Shown: positions 40,387-48,420, counted from the stretch's first letter. The stretch: 64,000 nucleotides of DNA from an uncultured Flavobacteriaceae bacterium (GCA_947494565.1 CANLVG010000003.1:372001-436000); one strand, 5' to 3'. A program made the numbers and translations. The notes: generated by a model not told the origin, from the letters alone.

Positions 40387-41259
40387 TTAATCGAATATCG
40401 TATTATAGCGCTTTATTTTTCTCGTCAACTTCAAATACCCCAATGATAGCATTAACATCAGTGTAAAGCCAATAAGTCCCAAGACCCCGGCTTCTGGACC
40501 ATATTCTCCTCCGGTCAGCAGAGTAGATGCATTGTTCTCTATATTGTAAAGTGGATTTGTTGTCTTGTTTCCGCTCATCGTGAATCCTAATTGGGTCTGG
40601 GTAAAATTCCAAGCGGCGTGAAGGCCGATTGATAAACCTAGATTCTTGGTAATTGCAAATGGGATACACCAAACTATTCCATTTATCGAGAGAAATGTGA
40701 TGGAAAGAATACTAACGTTGTTGGTACTGATGTGTGCAAAACCAAATAGTAATGATGACACTAAAAGAGCAATTAAGAACCCTTGTCTATTTGTTACCCT
40801 GTCTGATTTGACGTCCTTATATATATTGGTAAATAGATATCCCCTAAAAAAAGTCTCTTCTAGAATACCTACAAGAAGCATTTTCAGCCCAAAGAGCAAA
40901 ATTAGTCCATTATTGGAGTCGGTCTTGACTTCAGAAATCAGTAAAATACCACTTGTCTTTCCTATGAAAAACATGGATGCCACGGAAATAGTACCAATCA
41001 AAACACCGATGATCAAATACACAAAGGATTGTCTTTTGAAAATAAGACCATATTCTGAGAAATCAATTTTATCTAGATGCTTTGAATTAAGGTACAGACC
41101 GAAAATAAGAATCACTGTTGCTCCAAGAAATTGTAAATGAGAGTTTTCGATAAGAATAAGTGGTGAAATCGCTAAGGATAAAGCGAAGCTGAATATCAGC
41201 ACTCTCCAAATCGTCCGTAGTTTGGAATTGTCGTTAAAAAACAAACTTTTAACCTTCAT
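40387..41259 (-). CDS. CPBP-family intramembrane metalloprotease
   Basis: 290 residues with about eight membrane helices. The Abi/CPBP motifs are visible: EETFFRGYLF (EExxxR), LLFGFAHIST (first His), and LSIGLHAAWNFTQ (HxxxN). The family is related to CAAX prenyl endopeptidases; bacterial members are linked to bacteriocin immunity or sensor processing, but the target here is unknown. It is a lone gene in the accessory array with 326 bp on its 5' side. Confidence 0.86.
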   Translation of the reverse strand: MKVKSLFFNDNSKLRTIWRVLIFSFALSLAISPLILIENSHLQFLGATVILIFGLYLNSKHLDKIDFSEYGLIFKRQSFVYLIIGVLIGTISVASMFFIGKTSGILLISEVKTDSNNGLILLFGLKMLLVGILEETFFRGYLFTNIYKDVKSDRVTNRQGFLIALLVSSLLFGFAHISTNNVSILSITFLSINGIVWCIPFAITKNLGLSIGLHAAWNFTQTQLGFTMSGNKTTNPLYNIENNASTLLTGGEYGPEAGVLGLIGFTLMLMLSLGYLKLTRKIKRYNTIFD

Positions 41260-41472
41260 TTCATGAGTTGCTGTTATTTGCTCTATAAAAAGTGCTGAAA
41301 TTTCAAATTGAAAATCTCGGCTGAGCTATAAAGATAGCTGATTGTAGTAATTTCTAAGGGGAAATTCCGTTTGGTATTGAGTTTCTAATTTCATCAACAT
41401 TCTGTCTTTATAGTTGTAGCCAGTTAAGATATCAGTACGCGTAAAATTGTAAATCTTGGTATACTTTGATTT
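41260..41472. other. AT-rich intergenic region, no gene seen
   Basis: No convincing frame, palindrome or promoter box was found between the CPBP gene start and the small frame at 41473. Confidence 0.5.
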
Positions 41473-41586
41473 TTATAACAGGCCTAATGAATCGATGTAG
41501 TCAATACGTTCTCTTTCTGAATCCATAGAGTACAAACGGAGAATGGATAAGAGTACCAAAAAAGACGTTCGCAAGCGGCAGGACAT
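41473..41586 (-). pseudogene. 37-codon frame coupled to the GNAT stop, probable gene remnant
   Basis: The ATG overlaps the stop of the upstream GNAT gene (TAATG). The peptide starts MSCRLRTSFLVLLSIL and ends MDSERERIDYIDSLGLL. The last ~17 residues read like the C-terminus of a real protein, while the front half does not. It could be a leftover end of a lost cassette or a small coupled gene. No family is recognised. Confidence 0.3.
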
Positions 41587-42068
41587 TATTTATGGTCAAT
41601 ACTAGCAGAGTCTTGATTTAGTTTTTTAGAATAGATTTTTATGCGGTCTCCAAAGGCTGTATATCCATTCGCATAATAGTGCCATCCTTTTTTCTCGTAA
41701 AAATCGTTTATATCCGTTGAAAGATATAAGCTGTCAAACCCTCTCTTTCGCGATTCATCACAACCATGTTGTATCAATTTAGTTGCTAAGCCTTGATTTC
41801 TATAACTTTCATCAACAAATAGGCAAGCAAACCAAGGACATAAATCCTGCCTGCTTATAAGGTCATTTAGTAGTAAGGCATAAGAGCCAATGATTTTTTC
41901 ATCATCGAGCATTACATAAAATTTCGGTATTGATATATCATTGGAAACTGAGTTTTCAATACAATTTTTATAAAAGTCAAAATTCGATTCATTACCCCAT
42001 TGTTTCCAGAAGTATTCGATTGCTTTTTCTAAAAGCGCATTTCCCATATGTATTAATTCGATTTTCAT
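41586..42068 (-). CDS. GNAT-family N-acetyltransferase
   Basis: 160 residues. ACLFVDESYRNQGLATKLIQH holds the acetyl-CoA loop (R-N-Q-G-L-A), preceded by IIGSYALLLNDLISRQDL and followed by DSLYLSTDINDFYEKKGW. It resembles small-molecule or peptide acetyltransferases common in mobile and accessory DNA. The substrate is unknown. Single-gene unit. Confidence 0.87.
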   Translation of the reverse strand: MKIELIHMGNALLEKAIEYFWKQWGNESNFDFYKNCIENSVSNDISIPKFYVMLDDEKIIGSYALLLNDLISRQDLCPWFACLFVDESYRNQGLATKLIQHGCDESRKRGFDSLYLSTDINDFYEKKGWHYYANGYTAFGDRIKIYSKKLNQDSASIDHK

Positions 42069-42106
42069 TTTTTGATTTTAGCAAACAGTCTTGGATAAAA
42101 ACGCTT

Positions 42107-42487
42107 CTATTTGTTTTTCACGAGCAATGGATACACTTCTCCTGAATCGTGTTCGTCAATCAAGAACATGAAATCATTCCTATAGTTGATACATTCCAGT
42201 TCCTTTTTTTCGTTCAATTGTAATAGGACATCATGTACTGCGATCATTCCCTCGTATTTATGTAATTCAATCAGCTCATTATATCCCTCGATGAGCTCTA
42301 TATCATTAAACTCGTCTAGCTCGATGTACTCACGATTTTGCAACTCCTCAAAGTCCACATGAGCTTTGGTGTATTGTTCTGGTAGGTTTGAAGGGGCTAT
42401 ACGCTCAAGACCATCGAAAAAGTTGAGCCTAATTCCGGGACAGGCATAGAGGTCCGTAGTGAAATCATAATCAAGCTTTTTCAGTTG
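42107..42487 (-). pseudogene. Gene without a normal start, probably 5'-truncated
   Basis: The frame is open for 127 codons and looks coding throughout (KLDYDFTTDLYACPG, LNFFDGLERIAPSNLPEQYT, IELIEGYNELIELHKYEG, LECINYRNDFMFLIDEHD). There is no in-frame ATG upstream; the only possible starts are a GTG at 42358, which would discard a protein-like segment, or a CTG at 42484. A lost 5' end is the simplest reading. The family is not recognised; the acidic composition resembles small immunity-type proteins, but that is only an impression. Confidence 0.5.
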
Positions 42488-42572
42488 TTACTGGTTTTAG
42501 TTCGTGGCGTATAGTTGAAACATAGAAATTTCGGAAATAGGTTAAATGCGTTCTTTGCGGTATTTTTTCCTC

Positions 42573-43088
42573 TTATTTAATTCCTTCGTTTCGAAAAAAA
42601 GGCGTGTTATTCTTCATACCATCTTTAACAAACCAAGTCATTGTGTGCTTTTGTGGAATTCTCTTTATCAAGCTGCCATCCGCTTTGGAAGTCCAAACGG
42701 CATCGAATTCGCCCTTTGAGGTCAGTACAACTCGCCATTCTTGATTTAATAGCGTACTATCAGCATAACTTGCGGTAAGGTTCTCCCAATCTGTCTTTGA
42801 TAATACCTGTGGATCCAAATGGGCTATAACTTCTGTCTCATCTAAGATAGCGATCCAAACAGGTATGGATAAATGTTCGATGGTATGATTCTTTCCCTGA
42901 GAACCCCATCCTACCTTAATATCTGCACCTCCTCTGATATGTCGAATTAATTCTTGCTTGCTCCCTAGTAACGTTTTACCGTTCTTATCGTTTTTGTACA
43001 CAATGTCGTAACCGGACTCTTTTACTTTTGAGGTGCAAGAGAAGAGTAAGGAAACAACGAATGGAATAAAATAGTTGCTCATTTTCAT
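42573..43088 (-). CDS. Putative lipoprotein of unknown function
   Basis: 171 residues. Lipobox SLLFSC at the N-terminus, then GYDIVYKNDKNGKTLLGSK, ELIRHIRGGADIKVGWG, PVWIAILDETEVIAHLD, WRVVLTSKGEFDAVW, and HTMTWFVKDGM. The alternation suggests a small beta-rich domain. It might be distantly related to VirK-like proteins, but I am not confident. Two nearby ATGs are possible; the first is used. Confidence 0.72.
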   Translation of the reverse strand: MKMSNYFIPFVVSLLFSCTSKVKESGYDIVYKNDKNGKTLLGSKQELIRHIRGGADIKVGWGSQGKNHTIEHLSIPVWIAILDETEVIAHLDPQVLSKTDWENLTASYADSTLLNQEWRVVLTSKGEFDAVWTSKADGSLIKRIPQKHTMTWFVKDGMKNNTPFFRNEGIK

Positions 43089-43350
43089 GACTTGAAATTT
43101 CTAGAATTTTTGCGAACGGTGTAGCTCTGATACGTTGGGCAAATATGCCATCGCTCGTCTTTTTTATAAAACTAAGGATTTCCGCTTAGGTACGCTGCCC
43201 AAATACACTCGTATGGAGTTTATTTTGTCTTCTGCATCAATGCACATCACATCTACCACATGAAGTACTTCAGATATAGAAGACGTATGTCTTTATTGGA
43301 ATTTTTAATCATAAACCCATTTTTCTCTTCGATTAGCAGTGCTCGTTCTA
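43089..43350. other. Intergenic region with small dyads
   Basis: No gene seen. It contains the hairpin GGCAAATATGCC (starting 43138), the 12-bp palindrome TGAAGTACTTCA at 43261-43272, the sequence GTTGGGC at 43134-43140, and the core ATTTCCGCT at 43178-43186 that is shared with two later intergenic regions. Confidence 0.5.
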
Positions 43351-43989
43351 CTAGTTTGGATCTATTTTTATATTCTTTGATTGTTGGTCTACCAATTCCA
43401 ATCTTTCCACAATAGAATTTTTGGTCAATATGGTTCCAGGGGATAAAACTCCGTTTGCTCCGATTTTGGAATCATCCCCGACCAAGGCACCAAATTTCTC
43501 TACTCCGGTATCAATGGATTCCCCATGGTACGTAATCCAGATTCTTTTGTTTTCTCTTTCGTTGTAGTGGTTGGCTGCAATTGAGCCCGCCTCAAAATTC
43601 ACATTTTGCCCGATAATACTGTTACCGATATAGTTAAGATGTGCAATTGCGGTTCGAGAACATATTAAACTGCTTTTTACTTCTGTGCAGGGTCCGATTT
43701 TTACTGATTTGCCCAGAAAGACCCCCTCCCGAAAATAGGAGTTGGCTCCAATATGGCAATGCTCCATGGCTATAAATGGTCTTTTGATCGTTACTCCTTT
43801 TTCTACAGTAACGGATTTATGAATCGCAACTCCGTTTTCTACTTTGAACTCTGAACCAAGTTCGGGTATTATTCTTTCAATGATTTCTTTCAAATCGGTT
43901 GTCAATTCCCAAGGTGCTAGATTTTGGAACGTTTTGAAAACCTCCGGGATATTGGATATGAAATCTTTTAAAGTCAGTTTTTGTTCCAT
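43351..43989 (-). CDS. Left-handed beta-helix (hexapeptide) acyltransferase-like protein
   Basis: 212 residues from the ATG at 43989; earlier ATGs at 44028 and 44115 give an unconvincing extension. An alpha-helical front (LKDFISNIPEVFKTFQNL) leads into hexapeptide repeats from about residue 70: VAIHKSVTVEKGVTIKRP, HIGANSYFREGVFLGKSV, IGNSIIGQNVNFEAGSIAAN, GDDSKIGANGVLSPGTIL. The pattern is close to sugar-nucleotide N-acyl/acetyltransferases such as the GlmU C-terminal half. Donor and acceptor are unknown. Confidence 0.8.
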   Translation of the reverse strand: MEQKLTLKDFISNIPEVFKTFQNLAPWELTTDLKEIIERIIPELGSEFKVENGVAIHKSVTVEKGVTIKRPFIAMEHCHIGANSYFREGVFLGKSVKIGPCTEVKSSLICSRTAIAHLNYIGNSIIGQNVNFEAGSIAANHYNERENKRIWITYHGESIDTGVEKFGALVGDDSKIGANGVLSPGTILTKNSIVERLELVDQQSKNIKIDPN

Positions 43990-44151
43990 TTGAAATGAGT
44001 TTATGCTATGGGTAGTTACTTGCCCCATCAGTGTTCTTATCGATTTAGTTTTCAATGACCACCATTCTATAATCTGGTTTTGATTGATGTCTCGAGTCGG
44101 GGTATTCAAATACATCCCGGAATTTTTATACGGTTTTTTATGACCGATTTT

Positions 44152-44207
44152 CCTATTGTATGGCCCTTTGTGTCCTATTTCCGCTTAAGCACTTGCTGCG
44201 CTTTTGT
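44152..44207. repeat. Intergenic repeat, copy 1
   Basis: Contains GGCCCTTTGTGTCCTATTTC followed by CGCTTAAGCACTTGCTGCGC. It aligns with copy 2 at 45527-45583 over about 50 bp with short gaps. It lies between two minus-strand genes. Confidence 0.55.
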
Positions 44208-44210
44208 AAT

Positions 44211-45293
44211 CTACTCATTCGAAAGACAAGGAATTACATCTTCTTCGAAGTAAGGTTCTTGATTTACCCAAAAGATATAATTGACCTTCAAAAAGTCTCT
44301 TGCGAAAGCATGTAACATTGGCACAAGGTTTTTTCTACCTTTAAGGCCGCTATCTTTATTTTCTTCATAATCTTTGTCAGCACCGGTTTTACTGATATAA
44401 TTTCCATCTTGGACTGCAATTCCAAGAGGAGCTGTGAATTTCCCTTCGTGCATTTGCGCAAGTGCGTGATTCAATTGCCCTTTTCTGGTGACCATTAAAT
44501 CAGGTCCACCAAGTCCTACACCAATTTTCTCTCCATATTCGTAAATGCTTTTTAGATATCCCTTGTCGTCAAAAGGTAGCCATTCTCCAGGTATAAAATT
44601 GGCATAGAGCATCGTTGTGGCATTTGGAAAAGCTTTTTTAGCAGCCAACATATTGTTTTTGATTCCTTGGAGATAAGTTGCTTCGGTAAAACTAGCGTCC
44701 GTTTTACTATTTACACCGATGGCGGTTTCCTGGAGATTAATCCCTTCTATTTTTTTATCGAACTCATCACCTAATGCCTTGAGTAATATCGCAAAACGTT
44801 CTTGTACTTTTTTATTCCATCTTTTGGCTGTCCAACCCTCGGGTTCTCCATCATCATTATATTGAAAAACCGCGCCTCCATCATATTCACCGGTCAACAA
44901 ATAATCGGGCACGGCTTTATATCTTTTGTCAAAGGTGACATCTTGTAACTGAATGAAAAGTCTTTTTCCATATGTACTTAGATAGGCGATATCTTTTCGG
45001 ATCGGAGAAAAATTGAATTGTCCTTTTTCAGGCTCTAATTCTTTCCAAGAATACATTATTTGTGCGCCTCTAAATCGTGAAGAGAAAAGCAATGGATGAT
45101 TTACAATAGATGCTCGATCTCTTGAAAAATAAACAAAGTGGCGAATACTATCTTGAGGTATCGGACAGGTGGCGTTGCTATATTTTTTATATGCATCCTT
45201 ATATTTTTCGGATGGATTGTTCCAATGCTGTGCATGTAATGGCGGGCATATCAATAATAAGAGGACAGGAATGAAAAATTGTTTTTTGCTCAT
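44211..45293 (-). CDS. Exported glycoside-hydrolase-like TIM-barrel protein
   Basis: 360 residues from the ATG at 45293; that ATG gives a proper signal peptide (KQFFIPVLLLLICPPLHAQ), whereas the start at 45362 does not. The body has YSWKELEPEKGQFNFSPI, KRLFIQLQDVTFDKRY, VQERFAILLKALGDEFD, IEGINLQETAIGV (possible acid/base Glu) and YIFWVNQEPYFEED (possible second Glu). This matches the clan GH-A layout (GH5/GH42-like). Substrate unknown; periplasmic or secreted. Confidence 0.72.
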   Translation of the reverse strand: MSKKQFFIPVLLLLICPPLHAQHWNNPSEKYKDAYKKYSNATCPIPQDSIRHFVYFSRDRASIVNHPLLFSSRFRGAQIMYSWKELEPEKGQFNFSPIRKDIAYLSTYGKRLFIQLQDVTFDKRYKAVPDYLLTGEYDGGAVFQYNDDGEPEGWTAKRWNKKVQERFAILLKALGDEFDKKIEGINLQETAIGVNSKTDASFTEATYLQGIKNNMLAAKKAFPNATTMLYANFIPGEWLPFDDKGYLKSIYEYGEKIGVGLGGPDLMVTRKGQLNHALAQMHEGKFTAPLGIAVQDGNYISKTGADKDYEENKDSGLKGRKNLVPMLHAFARDFLKVNYIFWVNQEPYFEEDVIPCLSNE

Positions 45294-45711
45294 ATGTAAA
45301 TATCGGGTACAATTGTCAGTGGCTAAAAAGGAACGGATCTTGAAGGCCATTTCCTCGTTCACGAATAACTGAAAAGTACAAAACTACATATTAAGCTCCT
45401 TCCTATTATTTTTTATAGATATTGTTAACAGTTTGATATGCTTTTTTTAAAAGTCAACTAGGCATTGTGCAAGTTCGATACCATACTTAGTTATCTGCTT
45501 TACCGTCAAAGGATTTTCTGTGCAATTTTTTTGTGGCCTTTTGCTGTTACATTTCCGCTATAGACTTTAGCTGTGCGCCTTTGGTCGTAATTCACTACAA
45601 CCTTAAGGCTACGGCTCATCACCATGATTCGTCCGAACCACCATAGTTATTGTGGCAGCCGAACCGAAACCTGCTGACTGGAAGGTAGGTGTCTACGAAA
45701 TTAGAGCGCAG
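45294..45711. other. 418-bp intergenic region containing repeat copy 2
   Basis: No gene is supported. The left half is AT-rich. The right half, ~45540-45700, is noticeably GC-richer and contains repeat copy 2 at 45527-45583 (GTGGCCTTTTGCTGTTACAT, then TTCCGCTATAGACTTTAGCT). The segment 45600-45700 is unexplained and could hold an RNA or the end of a lost gene. Confidence 0.5.
45527..45583. repeat. Intergenic repeat, copy 2
   Basis: GGCC, TTTGCTGTTAC, ATTTCCGCT, GCTGTGCGCC blocks match copy 1 (44152-44207) in the same order and spacing, about three quarters identical by eye. Confidence 0.55.
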
Positions 45712-46107
45712 TTAATTATAGTGATTGTTAGCAACAGTCATTTTCGTTTCCTTGAGTTCTTTTTTCCAAAGAACATACGATATTAAAAGAAAAATCAATG
45801 CCATAGGAGGGGAGAAATAATCTGGAATATTAGCATTGATTTCCTCTAACATCGCTAATAGAAAAACAAAGAAAAACCCTGAATACGCCCATTCTTTTAA
45901 AAATTGAAATCTGTTTGTCCATAATGCTAGTATGCCGAAGGCTTTTGCGGTCATTAATGGTATGATGAGATACGTTGGAAAACCGATTTCTACAAATCTT
46001 TTTGTGAATTCAGGGTTGAATATGCCATTAGCAATGGTTGCAAGCACCATCAAGGTGAGTAAACTTGTCGCGATTAGGTAAATTATTTTCCTTGTCTTGT
46101 TGTTCAT
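45712..46107 (-). CDS. DoxX-like membrane protein
   Basis: 131 residues with four membrane helices. Motifs: IIYLIATSLLTLMVLATIANGI, FVEIGFPTYLIIPLMTAKAFG and MALIFLLISYVLWKK fit the DoxX-like family. It lies 3 bp downstream of the SRPBCC gene in an ArsR-led operon, a combination seen repeatedly in Bacteroidota. The function is unproven; DoxX-like proteins are often tied to redox stress. Confidence 0.85.
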   Translation of the reverse strand: MNNKTRKIIYLIATSLLTLMVLATIANGIFNPEFTKRFVEIGFPTYLIIPLMTAKAFGILALWTNRFQFLKEWAYSGFFFVFLLAMLEEINANIPDYFSPPMALIFLLISYVLWKKELKETKMTVANNHYN

Positions 46108-46110
46108 TTT

Positions 46111-46566
46111 CTATTTGGATAAGGTGTCTACTAGTGTTTCCAATCTATCAAAGGCAGAACCCCATCCATTATAGAATCCCATTTCTTCCTGTTGCTTACA
46201 ATATTCGGGTGTAGGGTGAATAACCTTAAAAGTAAATTTTGTTTTGTCACCATCTGCTTCAAAGTAGGTCTGCAGTTCTACATTTTCAGTCATAGGTTTA
46301 AAATCAGCAGACGTAATTATTTTCTTCAGTTCTATAATTTCCCTATAGGTTCCTGCTGATATAAATTCGCCTCCATTTGGCATTGACATTGAATATTTCC
46401 ATTTACCCCCAACCTTAAAGTCGTGTTGAATTACTTTGATATCCATTCCATTTGGCGCCCACCACTTTAAAATGTGCTCTGATTGTGTCCAAGCATCCCA
46501 AACAACCTGTATAGGGGCATTAAAAACTTTCTCAATTGTCAATGTTCTGTTCGCTAAATCACTCAT
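46111..46566 (-). CDS. SRPBCC (AHSA1-like) protein
   Basis: 151 residues of the activator-of-Hsp90-ATPase-like, START-related fold: LTIEKVFNAPIQVVWDAWTQ, HILKWWAPNGMDIKVIQHDF, VGGKWKYSMSMPNGGEF, and EMGFYNGWGSAFDRLETLV. It binds hydrophobic small molecules in a deep pocket. It overlaps the ArsR regulator by 4 bp, so a ligand-response pair is plausible; the ligand is unknown. Confidence 0.9.
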   Translation of the reverse strand: MSDLANRTLTIEKVFNAPIQVVWDAWTQSEHILKWWAPNGMDIKVIQHDFKVGGKWKYSMSMPNGGEFISAGTYREIIELKKIITSADFKPMTENVELQTYFEADGDKTKFTFKVIHPTPEYCKQQEEMGFYNGWGSAFDRLETLVDTLSK

Positions 46567-46889
46567 TTTTTATCTTTTTTTAGTTGTATTTGATCAATAT
46601 AATTTTCAAAGGAATCTATTCGGTCTTCCCATAATTTATTGTATTGTTTTATCCATAGGAATGCGGGAATTAGTTTTTGTGGTTGGATTAAACATAAACG
46701 TTCTCTCCCGATCTTATTGAAAGCAATGATTCCACATTCGCTTAGTATTTTCAAGTGTTTGGAAATTGCGGGTCGACTAATTTCAAACTTTTCCGCTACC
46801 TCATTTACACTTAAAGGCTGCATTGCGAGCAATTCGATAATTTCTCTTCTAACGGGATCCGCGATTGCTTGGAAAACATCTCTTCTCAT
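46563..46889 (-). CDS. ArsR-family winged-helix repressor
   Basis: 108 residues. The winged helix carries PVRREIIELLAMQPLSVNEVA, recognition helix SRPAISKHLKILSECGII and wing IGRERLCLIQ. There are no obvious metal-binding cysteines in the helix-5 positions, so it probably senses something other than thiophilic metals. It leads the ArsR-SRPBCC-DoxX operon and has a twin 16-bp site over its own promoter, fitting autorepression. Confidence 0.91.
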   Translation of the reverse strand: MRRDVFQAIADPVRREIIELLAMQPLSVNEVAEKFEISRPAISKHLKILSECGIIAFNKIGRERLCLIQPQKLIPAFLWIKQYNKLWEDRIDSFENYIDQIQLKKDKK

Positions 46890-46896
46890 AAATTAA

Positions 46897-46912
46897 GTAA
46901 CTGTTCGGTTAC
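46897..46912. promoter_or_regulatory. Proximal operator-like site of the ArsR operon
   Basis: GTAACTGTTCGGTTAC: inverted arms GTAAC / GTTAC. It is repeated with three differences at 46923-46938, immediately downstream of the -7 box in the direction of transcription. Confidence 0.6.
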
Positions 46913-46919
46913 AAATATA
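46912..46919 (-). promoter_or_regulatory. -7 box of the ArsR operon
   Basis: TATATTTG on the minus strand fits TAnnTTTG and lies exactly between the two operator-like repeats, 22 bp from the ATG. Confidence 0.65.
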
Positions 46920-46922
46920 AAC

Positions 46923-46938
46923 GTAATCATTCGGTTAC
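46923..46938. promoter_or_regulatory. Distal operator-like site of the ArsR operon
   Basis: GTAATCATTCGGTTAC, sharing GTAA and TTCGGTTAC with the proximal site. The two sites start 26 bp apart, about two and a half helical turns, bracketing the -7 box. Confidence 0.6.
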
Positions 46939-47061
46939 GCAAATAATTTTCAAAAACCGATTCAAGATGGCTATTTAGAAAATGAAAATACCTTCCTGTT
47001 GTACCTTGTCTTGAATGAATTGGCGACAGTGAATCTGTAAGAGCGGTAAATCCAAGGCTGT

Positions 47062-48153
47062 TTAGTTGTTTTCACTTACCGCAAAAAGTTCTTTCTTTTT
47101 CAGTCTACCTCTGAGTTCATATGCACCCATTGGTTTGAAATTCAGGTTGTTTTTGGGCAGCAATTTTTTAAGTTGGCCTGAAATTAAAAGATTAACGCCT
47201 AAGTGATTACACAATCCTTGAATTCTGGCCGTGGAGTTCAGAACATCTCCGGTATATAAAAGATCTCGTTTGATTTGTCCTATTTGCCCACGAGTGACTT
47301 CCCCACAATGCAATCCAGCTTTGAATCCCGGAACCACGCCATACTTTTTCAGATAGTTTTCAGACCTACGTTGAATACCATTTTCAATCAAAAAAAAGCA
47401 CTTTAAGCAATTCCAATTCCGTAAACCCTTATCCAGTTTCCAAGAAACCACAATTTCATCCCCTACATATTGGTAAATAGACCCTTCTGTCTGTACTATC
47501 GCTTCGGTCATATCGCTATAGTATTCATTGATTAGTTGATAGTGCTTTTTATGTCCGATTTTCTCAGCGATTGTAGTCGAGTCTTTCATGTCCAAAAACA
47601 TAAAAATTCTACTTTCATAGACTGGTTTTGAATAGGTGCCGGAAAAAAAATTACCAACGATATCTAGTCCGAGGTAATCTACGATTTCAGTAAAAAATAG
47701 ACTTAGTCCAATGAAAAAACCAGCAAAAAGGATAATACTTATAAAGCCATAACTACTAAAAAAAATGAATACAGTTTGATAAACTTCGGCATCAGCTATT
47801 GACTTACCTGTATTTACAATGTTCAAGGCAAGAGAGAAGCCTAATAACGTGATGGCAAAAATGGAAATGTAAAGCAGCGTTTTACTCAGTATTTTTAGGA
47901 CAAATGGTAATTCTTTAAACCTGTTTTTGAACACCGATTCTTCAATAATACCTAGTACCAGTCCTAAGATAATTGTCATAATGGTCAGCGACAAAACGGA
48001 ATTTAAGGGGTCATAAACAGCTTCGGAAACCGGATATACGTATGATTCCCCCAGCAAACCATACTCTACATTGGCATAAAGTAGCCCTCCCAACAGAAAT
48101 ATAATAGGGTACGGTACTATTTTTAAGAGAAGTCTCTCTTTTTTTGGATCCAT
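47062..48153 (-). CDS. Membrane-bound class III adenylate/guanylate cyclase
   Basis: 363 residues from ATG 48153. Four membrane helices occupy the first ~150 residues (IIFLLGGLLYANV, LTIMTIILGLVLGIIEES, ILLYISIFAITLLGF-like, GFISIILFAGFFIGLSLFF). The cyclase domain follows: RIFMFLDMKDSTTIAEKIG with one metal Asp, YQYVGDEIVVSW with the second, and FKAGLHCGEVTRGQIG. No HAMP domain is recognised. Nucleotide specificity cannot be read. A -7 box six bases from the ATG suggests a leaderless message. Confidence 0.88.
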   Translation of the reverse strand: MDPKKERLLLKIVPYPIIFLLGGLLYANVEYGLLGESYVYPVSEAVYDPLNSVLSLTIMTIILGLVLGIIEESVFKNRFKELPFVLKILSKTLLYISIFAITLLGFSLALNIVNTGKSIADAEVYQTVFIFFSSYGFISIILFAGFFIGLSLFFTEIVDYLGLDIVGNFFSGTYSKPVYESRIFMFLDMKDSTTIAEKIGHKKHYQLINEYYSDMTEAIVQTEGSIYQYVGDEIVVSWKLDKGLRNWNCLKCFFLIENGIQRRSENYLKKYGVVPGFKAGLHCGEVTRGQIGQIKRDLLYTGDVLNSTARIQGLCNHLGVNLLISGQLKKLLPKNNLNFKPMGAYELRGRLKKKELFAVSENN

Positions 48154-48159
48154 TTGAAT

Positions 48160-48167
48160 CAAAGGTA
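48160..48167 (-). promoter_or_regulatory. -7 box of the cyclase gene, possibly leaderless
   Basis: TACCTTTG fits TAnnTTTG, with ATTCAA between it and ATG 48153. This is the same six-base spacing as at dapF. Confidence 0.5.
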
Positions 48168-48348
48168 GTGCGTGGCGTGAGTAAGTTATTTATAAAATCC
48201 GTTTTTGGTTCCTCATCACTAGAAAAATCAACTGACATTCACAATGGGCGTCATATGTTACAACGGTTGGCCAGCGACAGGTAGGATAGGCCAAGGAAAC
48301 TTTTCGTTTCTGTATGCGCTTGTTGCTATAACTTTTTGACTGCCTGCT

Positions 48349-48420
48349 GTTAGGGATAGGTTTTTTCACATGATTTCCCTGCCCTTGGTACAGGCGTTCA
48401 GGAAATAACCGTATCCTAAC
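48349..48420. repeat. 72-bp imperfect inverted repeat abutting the cupin stop codon
   Basis: Outer arms GTTAGGGATAGG and CCGTATCCTAAC pair with one shifted base. Inner arms ATTTCCCTG and CAGGAAAT pair with one bulge. The right end touches the cupin gene's stop codon at 48421, so it could serve as its 3' hairpin or as a recombination-site-like structure. Confidence 0.6.

Noticed and set aside
42489..42572. Upstream exon-like continuation of the headless gene at 42107-42487
   Set aside because: A neighbouring frame reads YFRNFYVSTIRHELKPVTTE toward the headless gene, but it begins directly after the previous gene's stop and looks like chance; no ATG is present.
48349..48420. Canonical attC site
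   Set aside because: Core polarity is GTT...AAC with GTT outermost, opposite to RYYYAAC...GTTRRRY, so it is listed only as an inverted repeat.
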